A stretch of DNA of 64,000 bases from Nocardioides sp. URHA0032 (GTDB lineage: Bacteria > Actinomycetota > Actinomycetes > Propionibacteriales > Nocardioidaceae): assembly GCF_000620645.1 (NCBI RefSeq), contig NZ_KK211159.1, positions 517,467 through 581,466 on the forward strand, given 5' to 3'. The notes below the pieces were generated by a model. It was given only the letters and a program-made list of their open reading frames with translations, did not search any database and was not told the origin of the DNA. Shown here in pieces: positions 33,939 to 41,991 of this stretch; position 1 is the stretch's first letter, and each line of letters starts with the position of its first letter. Position numbers and translations under genes: made by a program.

Positions 33939-34298
33939 CTACCGCAGGACGAGCACCAGCCCGACGATGCCGGGGACGGTGCCGAGCAGCAGCCAGGGAG
34001 AGAGGAACCTCTTCTGGTGGATCGCGCGGAACACCGCGATCGACAGGACGCCGAACGCCGCGGCGATGACGTTGAGGCCGATCCGCGCGCTGGGCCGGTC
34101 CTCGTCGATGTAGACCGCCGCGATCACGATGCCGACCGAGAGATGGATGATCGTGGTGAACGCCAGCGCCGAGAGCACCCACTTCTGGACCGGCTCGAGG
34201 TGCATCGGGCCCGAGTCGCCCGCCTTGCGGACCTCGCGCTGCGGGTTGGCGGGGTCCATCAGGTGCCGGCGGCGCTTCTGCTCCTTCTGCTCGGTCAC
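33939..34298 (-). CDS. Small membrane protein of unknown function
   Basis: 119 residues. A basic cytoplasmic N-terminus (MTEQKEQKRRRHLMDPANPQREVRK) is followed by three hydrophobic segments (WVLSALAFTTIIHLSVGIVIAAVYI, IGLNVIAAAFGVLSIAVF and LLLGTVPGIVGLVLVL). No family motif is recognised. It is convergent with the M4 protease gene, 59 bp away, and divergent from the GNAT gene. Confidence 0.65.
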   Translation of the reverse strand: MTEQKEQKRRRHLMDPANPQREVRKAGDSGPMHLEPVQKWVLSALAFTTIIHLSVGIVIAAVYIDEDRPSARIGLNVIAAAFGVLSIAVFRAIHQKRFLSPWLLLGTVPGIVGLVLVLR

Positions 34299-34387
34299 GA
34301 CCCCATTCTCTCAGGTGGCCGACGGCGGTCGACGGCGGGAGGGAAAACCCGGGTGCGCCGCGAGGGACGCGGGGTCATGCTCGGGTC

Positions 34388-35374
34388 ATGGACATCCACG
34401 AGGTCGCGTGGTCGGACGAGGAGGGCGTACGCCGGTTCGCGGCCGTCAAGGAGGCCGTGCGCGCGGCCGACGCGCCCTGGGAGCACCCGGTCCTGGCCCG
34501 CCAGACGGCCGGCGTCCTGCGCTACGGCTGGGACGGGGAGCCGGCCGGGTCGTTCCTCGTGTCGGTGGACGGCGTCGACGTGGCGACGGGTGAGTACGAG
34601 ACCACGTCGTACGACAACCAGCACCTCGCCTGGCTCGGCATCGACGTCCACCCCGCACACCGGCGCCGCGGGCACGGGGACGCGGTGCTCGCGTTCCTCC
34701 TGGACCGCGCGCGTGCGGAGGGCCGGACCTCCGTGGGCGGCAACACGTGGGACGCCGCGGGGCCTCGGGCGTTCGCGGCCCGGCACGGCTTCGCGATGAA
34801 GTCCGTCGAGGTGAACCGCCGCCAGCACCTGGCCAGGGTCGACCGCGTCGAGCTGGACCGGCTGCACGCGGACGCGCTCCGCCACGCGCGCGACTACGAG
34901 CTCCTGCGCCGGGTCGGCGCGACCCCGGCCGCCGAGCTGCCGGCGCTCGCCGACATGACGGCCGCGATCAACGACGCGCCGACCGACGACCTCGACATCG
35001 AGGACGAGGTGTTCCCGCCCGAGCGGGTCGCGGCGTACGAGGAAGCCCAGCTGAGCGTGGGAAAGACGCTGCTCCGGGTGTACGCGCGGCACCGGGTCAC
35101 CGGTGAGCTCGCCGGCCAGACGGTCGTCGTCGTGGAGGGCGAGCGTCCCGAGGTCGCCCACCAGCACGACACGTCGGTGGTGCGGGCGCACCGTGGCCAC
35201 CGGCTCGGTGTGCTCCTGAAGACAGAGATGCTGCACTGGCTCGCCGAGGAGCAACCGCAGGTCGAGACCGTCGACACCTGGAACGCGGAGTCGAACGACC
35301 ACATGATCAGCGTCAACCAGGCGCTCGGCTACGAGATCATCGGCCGCGGCCTCGCGTGGCAGCGGCCCCTCTGA
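34388..35374 (+). CDS. GNAT N-acetyltransferase with two GNAT-like domains
   Basis: 328 residues. The N-terminal domain has a full acetyl-CoA-binding motif A (LAWLGIDVHPAHRRRGHGDAV, residues ~80-100). The C-terminal half is a second GNAT-like unit with the motif SVVRAHRGHRLGVLLKTEML and ends with QALGYEIIGRGLAWQ, the usual GNAT C-terminal pattern. Tandem GNAT proteins of this size include mycothiol synthase and Eis-like enzymes, but the substrate here is not evident. Confidence 0.78.
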   Translation: MDIHEVAWSDEEGVRRFAAVKEAVRAADAPWEHPVLARQTAGVLRYGWDGEPAGSFLVSVDGVDVATGEYETTSYDNQHLAWLGIDVHPAHRRRGHGDAVLAFLLDRARAEGRTSVGGNTWDAAGPRAFAARHGFAMKSVEVNRRQHLARVDRVELDRLHADALRHARDYELLRRVGATPAAELPALADMTAAINDAPTDDLDIEDEVFPPERVAAYEEAQLSVGKTLLRVYARHRVTGELAGQTVVVVEGERPEVAHQHDTSVVRAHRGHRLGVLLKTEMLHWLAEEQPQVETVDTWNAESNDHMISVNQALGYEIIGRGLAWQRPL

Positions 35375-35383
35375 CGGACCGGC

Positions 35384-35668
35384 CTACCAGGTCCGGTGGA
35401 CCGGGCCGTGCCCGGTGCCCAGGAGCTGGCGGAGGAAGTCGATCTCTCGCCGGACCTCGTGGGGGAGGGTGAGACCCGCCGCGGTCAAGACGTCCTCGAG
35501 CCGTTCGAGCGACGCGAGCAGGACGACCTGGGCGGCGCGGATCTCCTGGGTGTTGCCGATCCCGCTGCGGGCGGCGTCGACGTCGGACCGCGCCCGGCGG
35601 ACGGCCGCATGCAGCTCGCGGAGCCGCGCGGGATCGACTCCGGATCCTGAGGACCCCGCCGATCCCAC
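35384..35668 (-). CDS. Hypothetical helical protein
   Basis: 94 residues, predominantly helical and charged: LRELHAAVRRARSDVDAARS, then IRAAQVVLLASLERLEDVLTA and HEVRREIDFLRQLLG. It has no signal peptide or membrane helix and no recognised family. The gene is convergent with the GNAT gene (9 bp between stops) and lies upstream of the cold-shock gene on the same strand. Shape suggests a small coiled-coil or regulatory protein. Confidence 0.5.
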   Translation of the reverse strand: MGSAGSSGSGVDPARLRELHAAVRRARSDVDAARSGIGNTQEIRAAQVVLLASLERLEDVLTAAGLTLPHEVRREIDFLRQLLGTGHGPVHRTW

Positions 35669-35698
35669 GCCGCTCTCACGTCCGCCGGTGCTCGTGCG

Positions 35699-35902
35699 TC
35701 AGACGCCGCGGACGTTCTCGGCCTGGGGGCCCTTGGGGCCCTGGGTGACGTCGAACTCGACGCGCTGGTTCTCCTGGAGCGACTTGAAGCCCTGGCCGGA
35801 GATGGCGGTGTGGTGGACGAAGACGTCGGGGCCGCCGGCGTCCTGGGCGATGAAGCCGAATCCCTTGTCGTCGTTGAACCACTTGACGGTGCCCTGAGCC
35901 AT
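35699..35902 (-). CDS. csp: Cold shock protein (CspA family)
   Basis: A 67-residue CSD protein. RNP-1 (KGFGFIAQD) and RNP-2 (VFVHHTAI) are intact, with the aromatic residues that contact RNA or DNA in place. It acts as an RNA chaperone. The ATG is preceded by aaggaaac on the minus strand. The long leader upstream (see the separate feature) is typical of cold-shock mRNAs. Confidence 0.95.
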   Translation of the reverse strand: MAQGTVKWFNDDKGFGFIAQDAGGPDVFVHHTAISGQGFKSLQENQRVEFDVTQGPKGPQAENVRGV

Positions 35903-36075
35903 GATCTGTTTCCTTGGTGTCTAGCTGTGGGGAGCGAGGTGCCCCGCACACGAGCTGAAGACATCCACACTGCCCCTGATGTCCAGCGAGACCGAAGACC
36001 AAGTACCACGAAGATGTGCCGTCGCCTGCGGCGACGGGGGAGGCGAATCGCCTACCCTCCAACACGCTCAACCTA
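35903..36075 (-). promoter_or_regulatory. Promoter and structured 5' leader of the cold-shock gene
   Basis: On the minus strand a TAGGTT hexamer (36070-36075) could be a -10 element, giving a leader of roughly 160 nt before the csp ATG. The leader contains a perfect 8-bp stem with 3-nt loop (36019-36037, ccgtcgcc-tgc-ggcgacgg) and a second hairpin (36041-36053, aggcga-a-tcgcct). Long structured leaders are known to control cold-shock mRNAs; here this is inferred from structure only. Confidence 0.45.
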
Positions 36076-36163
36076 GCACGGGGCGGCCCTTCGACCCGCG
36101 TCGCCGGCGGTTAGGCTGCGGCTCGTCCGACGGTTCTGCAAGGGTTCTGGGACAGGGGTGCTG

Positions 36164-36829
36164 ATGATCGGGCTGCCGGCTCACGGGTTCGTGCTGCTGT
36201 CCATGCCGAAGTGCGCCTCGACGTCACTGGTGCACTCGCTCCAGGCACGGGCGGAGCTGGTGCTGCGGGTCAACCCGCGGCTCAAGCACATGAACTGCCG
36301 CTCGTTCCACAACCTGATCGTCCCGGTGCTCAACAACGGTGGCTACCAGCGCGCCGACTACGAGCTGGTCTCGCTGTTCCGCGAGCCCGTCACGTGGCTC
36401 GAGTCGTGGTGGCGCTACCGCCAGCGCCCGGCGCTGGCCCGGGAGGACGCCGCCAAGTTCACCGGCGAGATCTCGTTCGAGGAGTTCGTCGGGCGGTACG
36501 TCGACAACGACCCGCGGCCCGGCACGCTGCGCGGCCGGCCGGCGAAGTTCATCGCGATGAGCGACGGCCTCGACATCGGCGTGGACCGGCTCTTCGCGCT
36601 GGAGCAGCCGGAGGTGTGGAAGCGCTGGATCAACGAGAAGGTCGGCGGCGGGGTCGACATCCAGGTGGACAACCGGTCGAGGGTGCGCAGCGAGCCCGAG
36701 CTGAGCAGCATCCTCCGGGCGCGGCTCGACGAGTTCTTCCGGCCCGAGCTGGAGATCTACGAGCGGCTCCGGACCACGGGCGAGTGGGCGCCGCCGCGCG
36801 GCTACGTGCCCGGTGCGTCCAGCGCGTAG
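36164..36829 (+). CDS. Sulfotransferase family protein
   Basis: 221 residues from ATG 36164 (GTG 36158 is also in frame). The 5'-PSB loop for PAPS is FVLLSMPKCASTSLVHSLQA (Lys and Ser residues in place) near the N-terminus, and a 3'-PB-like region is YELVSLFREPVTWLESWWRY with the conserved Arg. The C-terminal part is helical. It would transfer sulfate from PAPS to an unknown acceptor; the family includes carbohydrate and lipid sulfotransferases. Its last 28 nt overlap the convergent ipdC gene. Confidence 0.75.
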   Translation: MIGLPAHGFVLLSMPKCASTSLVHSLQARAELVLRVNPRLKHMNCRSFHNLIVPVLNNGGYQRADYELVSLFREPVTWLESWWRYRQRPALAREDAAKFTGEISFEEFVGRYVDNDPRPGTLRGRPAKFIAMSDGLDIGVDRLFALEQPEVWKRWINEKVGGGVDIQVDNRSRVRSEPELSSILRARLDEFFRPELEIYERLRTTGEWAPPRGYVPGASSA

Positions 36830-37884
36830 GAGGCGGCCCGCCGCAGGTCGTCCGCGGCCCCGGTGACGACCCGGTCGATCAGCTCCTCGCACGTCGGCAG
36901 GTCGTCGATGAGACCGACCACCTGGCCGCTGGCGAGGACTCCGGCGGACGTGTCCCCGTCGACGAGCCCGGCCTTGAGCATCATCGGCGTGTTCGCGGCC
37001 AGTGCGAGCTGGCCGAGAGTGCGGCCCTGCGCCTTCTTCATCGCGCGGCCGTCCCGGGCCAGGCCCAGCCACGACATCCCGCTGGTCCTCTTGAACTCCA
37101 GCGTCCGGCGCATCGTCGGGCCCATCCGCCGTACGGCGCTGGTCTCCTCGAGCTCGTCGACCAGCTCGGTGCGCAGCATCCGGTGCGGCATCCCGTCCAC
37201 CTTGGCGGTCACGACCGTGTCGGTCAGCCCGCGCTCGATGTAGACCTGCTTGACCGCGTCGGGCACGGCCGAGTCCTGGGTCAGCAGGAAGCGGGTGCCC
37301 ATGCCGACCCCGGCGGCGCCGTACGACAGCGCGGCCGCGAGGCCGCGCCCGTCGAAGAAGCCGCCAGCCGCCACGACCGGGATGTCGACGGCATCGAGCA
37401 CCGTGGGCAGCAGCAGCGTGGTCGGCACCGGGCCGGTGTGTCCGCCGCCCTCGCCGCCCTGCACCATCACCGCGTCCGCCCCCCACGAGGCGACCTTGAC
37501 CGCGTGCTTCGCGGCCCCGATCGAGGGCATGACGACGATGCCGTGCTCCTTCAGCGTCGCGATCAGCTCGGGCTTCGGCGCGAGCGCGAACGACGCGACC
37601 CTCACGCCGTGCTCGATGAGCAGCCGGCACCGGTCCGGGGCGTCCGCTGCGTCGGCACGGAGGTTGACGCCGAACGGCTGGTCCGTGCGGGCCTTGACCT
37701 CGACGATCGCCTGCTCGAGCTCCTCGAAGGTCATGGTGGCGCTGGCGAGGATGCCGAGCCCGCCGGCGTTCGCGGTGCCGCTGACCAGGCGCGGGCCGGA
37801 GACCCAGCCCATGCCGGTCTGCACGACCGGGTGCCGGACCCCGACCAGGTCGGTGAACGGCGTGCGCAGCAGCTGCTCAATCAA
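36802..37884 (-). CDS. ipdC: IpdC, FMN-dependent enzyme of HIP ring degradation (nitronate-monooxygenase-like)
   Basis: 360 residues in the 2-nitropropane-dioxygenase TIM-barrel family, near Rv3553 in size (355). PVVQTGMGWVSGPRLVS and GGLGILASATMT mark the N-terminal barrel, QGGEGGGHTGPVPTT the FMN phosphate loop, and VVAAGGFFDGRGLAAALSYG the second phosphate loop. Literature assigns IpdC to oxidation or reduction of the indene-carboxyl-CoA intermediate before EchA20. The start is a TTG at 37884 inside the ipdB stop (8-nt overlap), so translation depends on coupling. It is convergent with the sulfotransferase. Confidence 0.9.
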   Translation of the reverse strand: MIEQLLRTPFTDLVGVRHPVVQTGMGWVSGPRLVSGTANAGGLGILASATMTFEELEQAIVEVKARTDQPFGVNLRADAADAPDRCRLLIEHGVRVASFALAPKPELIATLKEHGIVVMPSIGAAKHAVKVASWGADAVMVQGGEGGGHTGPVPTTLLLPTVLDAVDIPVVAAGGFFDGRGLAAALSYGAAGVGMGTRFLLTQDSAVPDAVKQVYIERGLTDTVVTAKVDGMPHRMLRTELVDELEETSAVRRMGPTMRRTLEFKRTSGMSWLGLARDGRAMKKAQGRTLGQLALAANTPMMLKAGLVDGDTSAGVLASGQVVGLIDDLPTCEELIDRVVTGAADDLRRAASYALDAPGT

Positions 37885-38638
37885 CGTCCGGCACCTCCTT
37901 GAAGCGCAGGCCCTTCGGGTCGAGCACCTCGCGGATCAGGATCAGCTCCTCCGTCGTCGGCGCGCGGGTGGTCGGCACGTCGGCCGGCACGTCCAGCTCG
38001 AACCCGGTCGCCGCGCGCACCTCGTCGACGGTGACGCCGGGGTGCACGCTGAGCAGACGGAGCGTGTCGCCGGCGCCCTCCACGTCGAACACCGCCAGGT
38101 TGCTGACCACCCGGTGGATGTCGTTGAAGCGCGCGGCCGCCGGTCCGGCCTCCTTCGCGAGCCTCGGGCCCACGCCGGAGACGATGTCGACGCGCTCGAC
38201 GAAGACGCGGGGCGAGTGCCTGGACACCCAGTACGACGTGCGGTTGTTGACCGTGTTGCCCGGCGCGCCGCGCGAGCCGAGGAGCTGGCGCTTCGGCTGC
38301 TTCCAGTCACCGATCGCCGAGATGTTCTGGTTGCCGTGCCGGTCCACCTGGGTGGCGCCCATCATCACGTGCCGCTTGCCGTGGGCGACCACGTCGAAGA
38401 CGTTGCGGAACGGGATCCAGCCTTCGACGACGTCGGCCCTGGCGAAGAGGGGCGGCACGCCGGCGAGGAACAGGGACTCGCCGTCGGAGATCACCAGGTC
38501 GGGGTTGCTGGTCAGCTTCGCCAGCCGCACGCCGAGCATCGGCAGCATCCCCATCGGGCTGGCGAAGATCTCGCCGTCGTCCTGGAACGCGTCCGCGATC
38601 GCCGCGGCGCAGACGTCGGCACGGGTGACGTCGCTCAT
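37877..38638 (-). CDS. ipdB: IpdB, beta subunit of COCHEA-CoA hydrolase (CoA-transferase fold)
   Basis: 253 residues, like Rv3552 (250). It is a class I CoA-transferase-like chain (DDGEIFASPMGMLPMLGVRLA, then VMMGATQVDRHGNQNIS) that with IpdA forms the hydrolase opening the last steroid ring (COCHEA-CoA). The CoA-transferase family Glu nucleophile is not used in this activity according to published work; no typical transferase motif is needed. The ATG overlaps the ipdA stop (ATGA), so the subunits are co-translated. Confidence 0.92.
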   Translation of the reverse strand: MSDVTRADVCAAAIADAFQDDGEIFASPMGMLPMLGVRLAKLTSNPDLVISDGESLFLAGVPPLFARADVVEGWIPFRNVFDVVAHGKRHVMMGATQVDRHGNQNISAIGDWKQPKRQLLGSRGAPGNTVNNRTSYWVSRHSPRVFVERVDIVSGVGPRLAKEAGPAAARFNDIHRVVSNLAVFDVEGAGDTLRLLSVHPGVTVDEVRAATGFELDVPADVPTTRAPTTEELILIREVLDPKGLRFKEVPDVD

Positions 38639-39525
38639 GATTCCTCCCCGAACGCTCGGACGGCGGCCTGGTAGGCGGCCTCGTCCCCTTGCAGGAACCG
38701 GGTGCTGAAGGCCGCCCACTCCTCGTCCGAGCCGGACGCGGCGGCGGCGTACGCCCGCTGGAACCTCTCGTCGCGCTCGTAGTCCGGTGTGCAGGTCGTG
38801 AAGTGCGCGCCGTTCGGCGTCTCGACGACACCGCTGACCATCATCCGGCTGAGCAGCAGCCGCTGGACCGGTGTGTCGACGGTCAGGCCGGCGGTGTCGA
38901 CCACCTGCTCCACCGAGAGATAGGCCCTGTCGGCGGCCATGCAGAACAGGTCGTCGAAGTACGGGTCCGGGCCGAGGTACGTCGCGTTGCCGTGCTGGTC
39001 GGCGCGGTTGAGGTGCACCAGCGCCACGTCGAGGTGCAGCGCCGGTACGGCCACGAGCTCCTCGTGCTGGTCGTCGGGGCCGGCGTAGGGACTGGTGATC
39101 GTCCTGATCCACGGCTGGTTGACGAGCACGTCCGAGCCGAGGCCGGCGCGCATCGGCAGGAACGGCAGCCGCTGGGCGGCCGCGCGGAGGCCGGTCTGGA
39201 ACATGCCCTCGTCGAGCTCGACCACCTCGGGGATGGTGCCCTCCTGGCGCGCCTTCTGGAAGTTCGGCTCGAGCGGCACCGAGTCGAGCGAGACGAAGGC
39301 GAAGACCAGCCTGCGGATCTTGCCGGCGCGGGCGAGCAGCCCGACGTCGGCGCCGCCCCAGCTGACGATCGTCAGGTCCTTCAGGTCGCTGCGCAGGATC
39401 GCCCGGACCAGCGCCATCGGCTTGCGTCGCGGCCCCCACCCGCCGATGCCGATGGTCATGCCGTCCGTCAGCTCACCGACGACCTCGTCGATCGTCATGC
39501 GCTTGTCGCGTGGCCCCTTCGTCAC
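38635..39525 (-). CDS. ipdA: IpdA, alpha subunit of COCHEA-CoA hydrolase (CoA-transferase fold)
   Basis: 296 residues from GTG 39525 (Rv3551 has 292). GMTIGIGGWGPRRKPMALVR is the N-terminal glycine-rich CoA-binding motif of family I CoA transferases; HLNRADQHGNATYLGPD follows. It heterodimerises with IpdB. The start overlaps the echA20 stop (GTGA). It is third in the echA20-ipdA-ipdB-ipdC operon, whose order equals Rv3550-Rv3553 and which is controlled by the KstR2-type site at 40303-40322. Confidence 0.92.
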   Translation of the reverse strand: MTKGPRDKRMTIDEVVGELTDGMTIGIGGWGPRRKPMALVRAILRSDLKDLTIVSWGGADVGLLARAGKIRRLVFAFVSLDSVPLEPNFQKARQEGTIPEVVELDEGMFQTGLRAAAQRLPFLPMRAGLGSDVLVNQPWIRTITSPYAGPDDQHEELVAVPALHLDVALVHLNRADQHGNATYLGPDPYFDDLFCMAADRAYLSVEQVVDTAGLTVDTPVQRLLLSRMMVSGVVETPNGAHFTTCTPDYERDERFQRAYAAAASGSDEEWAAFSTRFLQGDEAAYQAAVRAFGEES

Positions 39526-40292
39526 TGCGAGCCCTTCCTCTTGGCGGCCTTGTCCGTCCCCGCGAACTCGTCGCGGAGCTCGTCGCTGACACCGGCGAGG
39601 TTGAGCTCCATGGTGAAGCCCTGCTCGAACCGGTAGCTCTTGTTCACGTCGATCGGGTCGATGCCGTTGAGGCACTCCTTGGCGGCGCGGATCACCCGGG
39701 TGTCGTGCGTGGCGATCTCGCCGGCCACCGCCAGCGCGGCCTCGTCGAGGTCGGCCCGCGGGACGACCTCGAGGACCGAGCCGAACTGCACGAGGTCGGC
39801 CGCCCTGATCGTGCGAGCGGTGAAGTAGAGCGTGCGCATCATGTGCTGCGGCACCAGGCGCGCCATGTGCGTCGCGGCACCCAGCGCGCCCTGCTTGACC
39901 TCGGGTACGCCGAAGTACGCGTCGTCGCTCGCGACCACGCAGTCCGCGTTGCCGACCAGGCCGACGCCGCCCCCGAGGCAGAAGCCGTGGACTGCGGCGA
40001 CGACCGGGACCGCGCATTCGTAGACCGCCTTGAAGGCCGCGAAGCAGCCCTTGTTGGCGCCGATCAGGGCGTCGAACCCCGGGGTGTCCTGCATCTCCTT
40101 GATGTCGACGCCCGCGTTGAACCCGCGGCCCTCGGCGCGCAGGACCACGACGTGCGTGCCGGCGTCGGCCCCGGCCTCGTCGAGCGCGGCGGCCACGTCG
40201 TGCCAGCCCTGGACGGTGAGCGCGTTCACGGGAGGCGCGTCCATCGTCACCACCCGGATCCCGTCCGGGCGCAGTTCGGAAGTGATCGACAC
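39522..40292 (-). CDS. echA20: EchA20, enoyl-CoA-hydratase-fold ring hydrolase
   Basis: 256 residues of the crotonase fold (Rv3550 has 247). FNAGVDIKEMQDTPG contains the oxyanion-hole loop and HGFCLGGGVGLVGNADCVVA the second oxyanion glycine. EchA20 is known to hydrolyse the remaining ring D of the HIEC-CoA intermediate. GTG 40292 follows aggag at 6 nt spacing. It is the first gene of the minus operon and divergent from an SDR gene. Confidence 0.92.
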   Translation of the reverse strand: MSITSELRPDGIRVVTMDAPPVNALTVQGWHDVAAALDEAGADAGTHVVVLRAEGRGFNAGVDIKEMQDTPGFDALIGANKGCFAAFKAVYECAVPVVAAVHGFCLGGGVGLVGNADCVVASDDAYFGVPEVKQGALGAATHMARLVPQHMMRTLYFTARTIRAADLVQFGSVLEVVPRADLDEAALAVAGEIATHDTRVIRAAKECLNGIDPIDVNKSYRFEQGFTMELNLAGVSDELRDEFAGTDKAAKRKGSQ

Positions 40293-40302
40293 GTTGGCTC
40301 CT

Positions 40303-40322
40303 TACCAAGCAAGTGCTTGGTA
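40303..40322. promoter_or_regulatory. KstR2-type operator between echA20 and the SDR operon
   Basis: taccaagca-ag-tgcttggta has perfect 9-bp arms around a 2-nt centre. Within it agcaagtgcttggt matches AnCAAGnnCTTGnT exactly. TAGGCT (40321-40326) overlaps the right edge and leaves 6 nt before the ATG at 40333, giving a leaderless-type promoter for the SDR gene. On the other side a Shine-Dalgarno lies before the echA20 GTG. It is a close relative of the site at 27582. Confidence 0.8.
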
Positions 40323-40332
40323 GGCTATCAGC

Positions 40333-41097
40333 ATGACGCTCGCCGTGGACCTCACCGGACGGGTTGCGCTCGTCACGGGCGGCACCCGCGGGATCGGCCT
40401 GGGCATCACCCGGGCCCTGCTGGCCGCGGACGCGACGGTGGTGACCTGCTCGCGCTCGGACACCGACCCGGTGCCGGGTACGTCGCACCGGGTGTGCGAC
40501 GTGCGGGACGCCGACGCCGTCCACGAGCTGGTGGAGTCGCTCGACCGGCTCGACATCCTGGTCAACAACGCCGGGGGAGCGCCCGCGTCGGACGCGGCGA
40601 CCGCGTCGCCGCGCTTCCACGAGAAGATCGTGGGCCTCAACCTGCTCGCCCCGCTGCTCTGCGCACAGGCCGCCAACGCGGTGATGCAGCAGCAGGACTC
40701 CGGTGGCGCGATCGTGAACATCTCCTCGATCTCGGCGAGCCGGCCGGCTCCGACGATCGCGGCGTACGCCGCCGCCAAGGCCGGCCTCGACTCACTCACC
40801 GCGTCGCTCGCGATGGAGTGGGCGCCGAAGGTGCGGGTCAACGCGATCGACGTGGGCCTGTGCCGGACCGAGCAGACCGGCGACCACTACGGCGACGACG
40901 GATCGGTCGCCGCGATCGAGCGGACCATCCCGCTCGGCCGGATGGCGCGGCCTGAGGAGGTCGGGAACCTGGCGGCGTTCCTGGCGAGCGACCTGGCGTC
41001 GTACGTCTCGGGGGCGACCGTGGCCTGTCACGGCGGGGGAGAGACGCCCGCCTTCCTGTTGGTGCAGAAGTGGCCGGAGATGAAGGGACTGTCATGA
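40333..41097 (+). CDS. Short-chain dehydrogenase of the KstR2 regulon (Rv3549c type)
   Basis: A 254-residue SDR: VTGGTRGIGLGIT cofactor motif, LVNNAGGAP, Ser in VNISSISAS and YAAAKAGL (YxxxK). Position and direction match Rv3549c, which is in the mycobacterial KstR2 regulon but has no firmly established step; oxidation of a hydroxyacyl intermediate of HIP degradation is likely. The stop overlaps the next ATG (ATGA). Confidence 0.85.
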   Translation: MTLAVDLTGRVALVTGGTRGIGLGITRALLAADATVVTCSRSDTDPVPGTSHRVCDVRDADAVHELVESLDRLDILVNNAGGAPASDAATASPRFHEKIVGLNLLAPLLCAQAANAVMQQQDSGGAIVNISSISASRPAPTIAAYAAAKAGLDSLTASLAMEWAPKVRVNAIDVGLCRTEQTGDHYGDDGSVAAIERTIPLGRMARPEEVGNLAAFLASDLASYVSGATVACHGGGETPAFLLVQKWPEMKGLS

Positions 41098-41975
41098 GCA
41101 AGCTTCTCGAGGGTCGCGTCGCGATCGTCACCGGCGCCGGCCGCGGCATCGGCCGCGCGCACGCGCTCGAGCTCGCCCGGCACGGCGCGGCCGTGGTCGT
41201 GAACGACTACGGCGTCTCGATCTCGGGCGAGGGCACGGGTGAGACGCCCGCGGAGTCCGTCGTCTCGGAGATCGAGGCGCTCGGCGGCCGGGCGGTCGTG
41301 AACACCGCCGACGTCGCCGACTTCGAGCAGGCGGCCGCGATGGTCCGGCAGGCGATCGACACGTACGGCGGCCTCGACGTCCTCGTCAACAACGCCGGGT
41401 TCGTGCGCGACCGGATGCTGGTGAACACCTCCGAGCAGGAGTGGGACGCGGTCGTGCGGGTCCACCTCAAGGGCCACTTCGCCCCGCTGCGGCACGCCGG
41501 AGCCTACTGGCGCGCGGAGTCCAAGGAGGGCCGCCAGCGCGCCGCCCGGGTCGTCAACACCTCGTCCGGCGCGGGCCTCCAGGGCTCGGTCGGCCAGGCG
41601 ACGTACTCGGCAGCCAAGGCCGGCATCGCCGGCCTCACCCTCGTGGCCGCCCAGGAGATGGGGCGGTACGGCGTGACCGTCAACGCCATCGCGCCGGTGG
41701 CGCGGACCCGGATGACCGAGGGCGCCTTCGACACCTCGGCGATGGCGCTGCCCGAGGACAACTCGCCGATCGTCGCGTGGCTGGCCTCCGAGGAGGCCGG
41801 CGACGTCACCGGCCGGGTGATCGAGATCGACGGCAGCACGATCACCGTGGAGACTGGCTGGGCGCACGGACCGGCCCGCGACCTCGGCCGCCGGTGGGAG
41901 GCCGCCGAGGTCGGTCCCGCGCTGCGCGACCTCCTCGCCGCCGCCCCCGATCCGGAGCCGGTCTACGGGGCCTGA
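41094..41975 (+). CDS. Short-chain dehydrogenase of the KstR2 regulon (Rv3548c type)
   Basis: A 293-residue SDR with a longer N-terminal insert than most: VTGAGRGIGRAHALELARHG, then VNDYGVSISGEGTG, the segment typical of peroxisomal 17-beta-HSD4-like dehydrogenases. LVNNAGFVRDRM, the Ser of VNTSSGAG and YSAAKAGI (YxxxK) complete the site. It matches Rv3548c in position, strand and approximate size (304). It probably oxidises a 3-hydroxyacyl-CoA. It is the last gene of the two-gene operon. Confidence 0.85.
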   Translation: MSKLLEGRVAIVTGAGRGIGRAHALELARHGAAVVVNDYGVSISGEGTGETPAESVVSEIEALGGRAVVNTADVADFEQAAAMVRQAIDTYGGLDVLVNNAGFVRDRMLVNTSEQEWDAVVRVHLKGHFAPLRHAGAYWRAESKEGRQRAARVVNTSSGAGLQGSVGQATYSAAKAGIAGLTLVAAQEMGRYGVTVNAIAPVARTRMTEGAFDTSAMALPEDNSPIVAWLASEEAGDVTGRVIEIDGSTITVETGWAHGPARDLGRRWEAAEVGPALRDLLAAAPDPEPVYGA

Positions 41976-41991
41976 CCGCCTCCCCGGCCGG

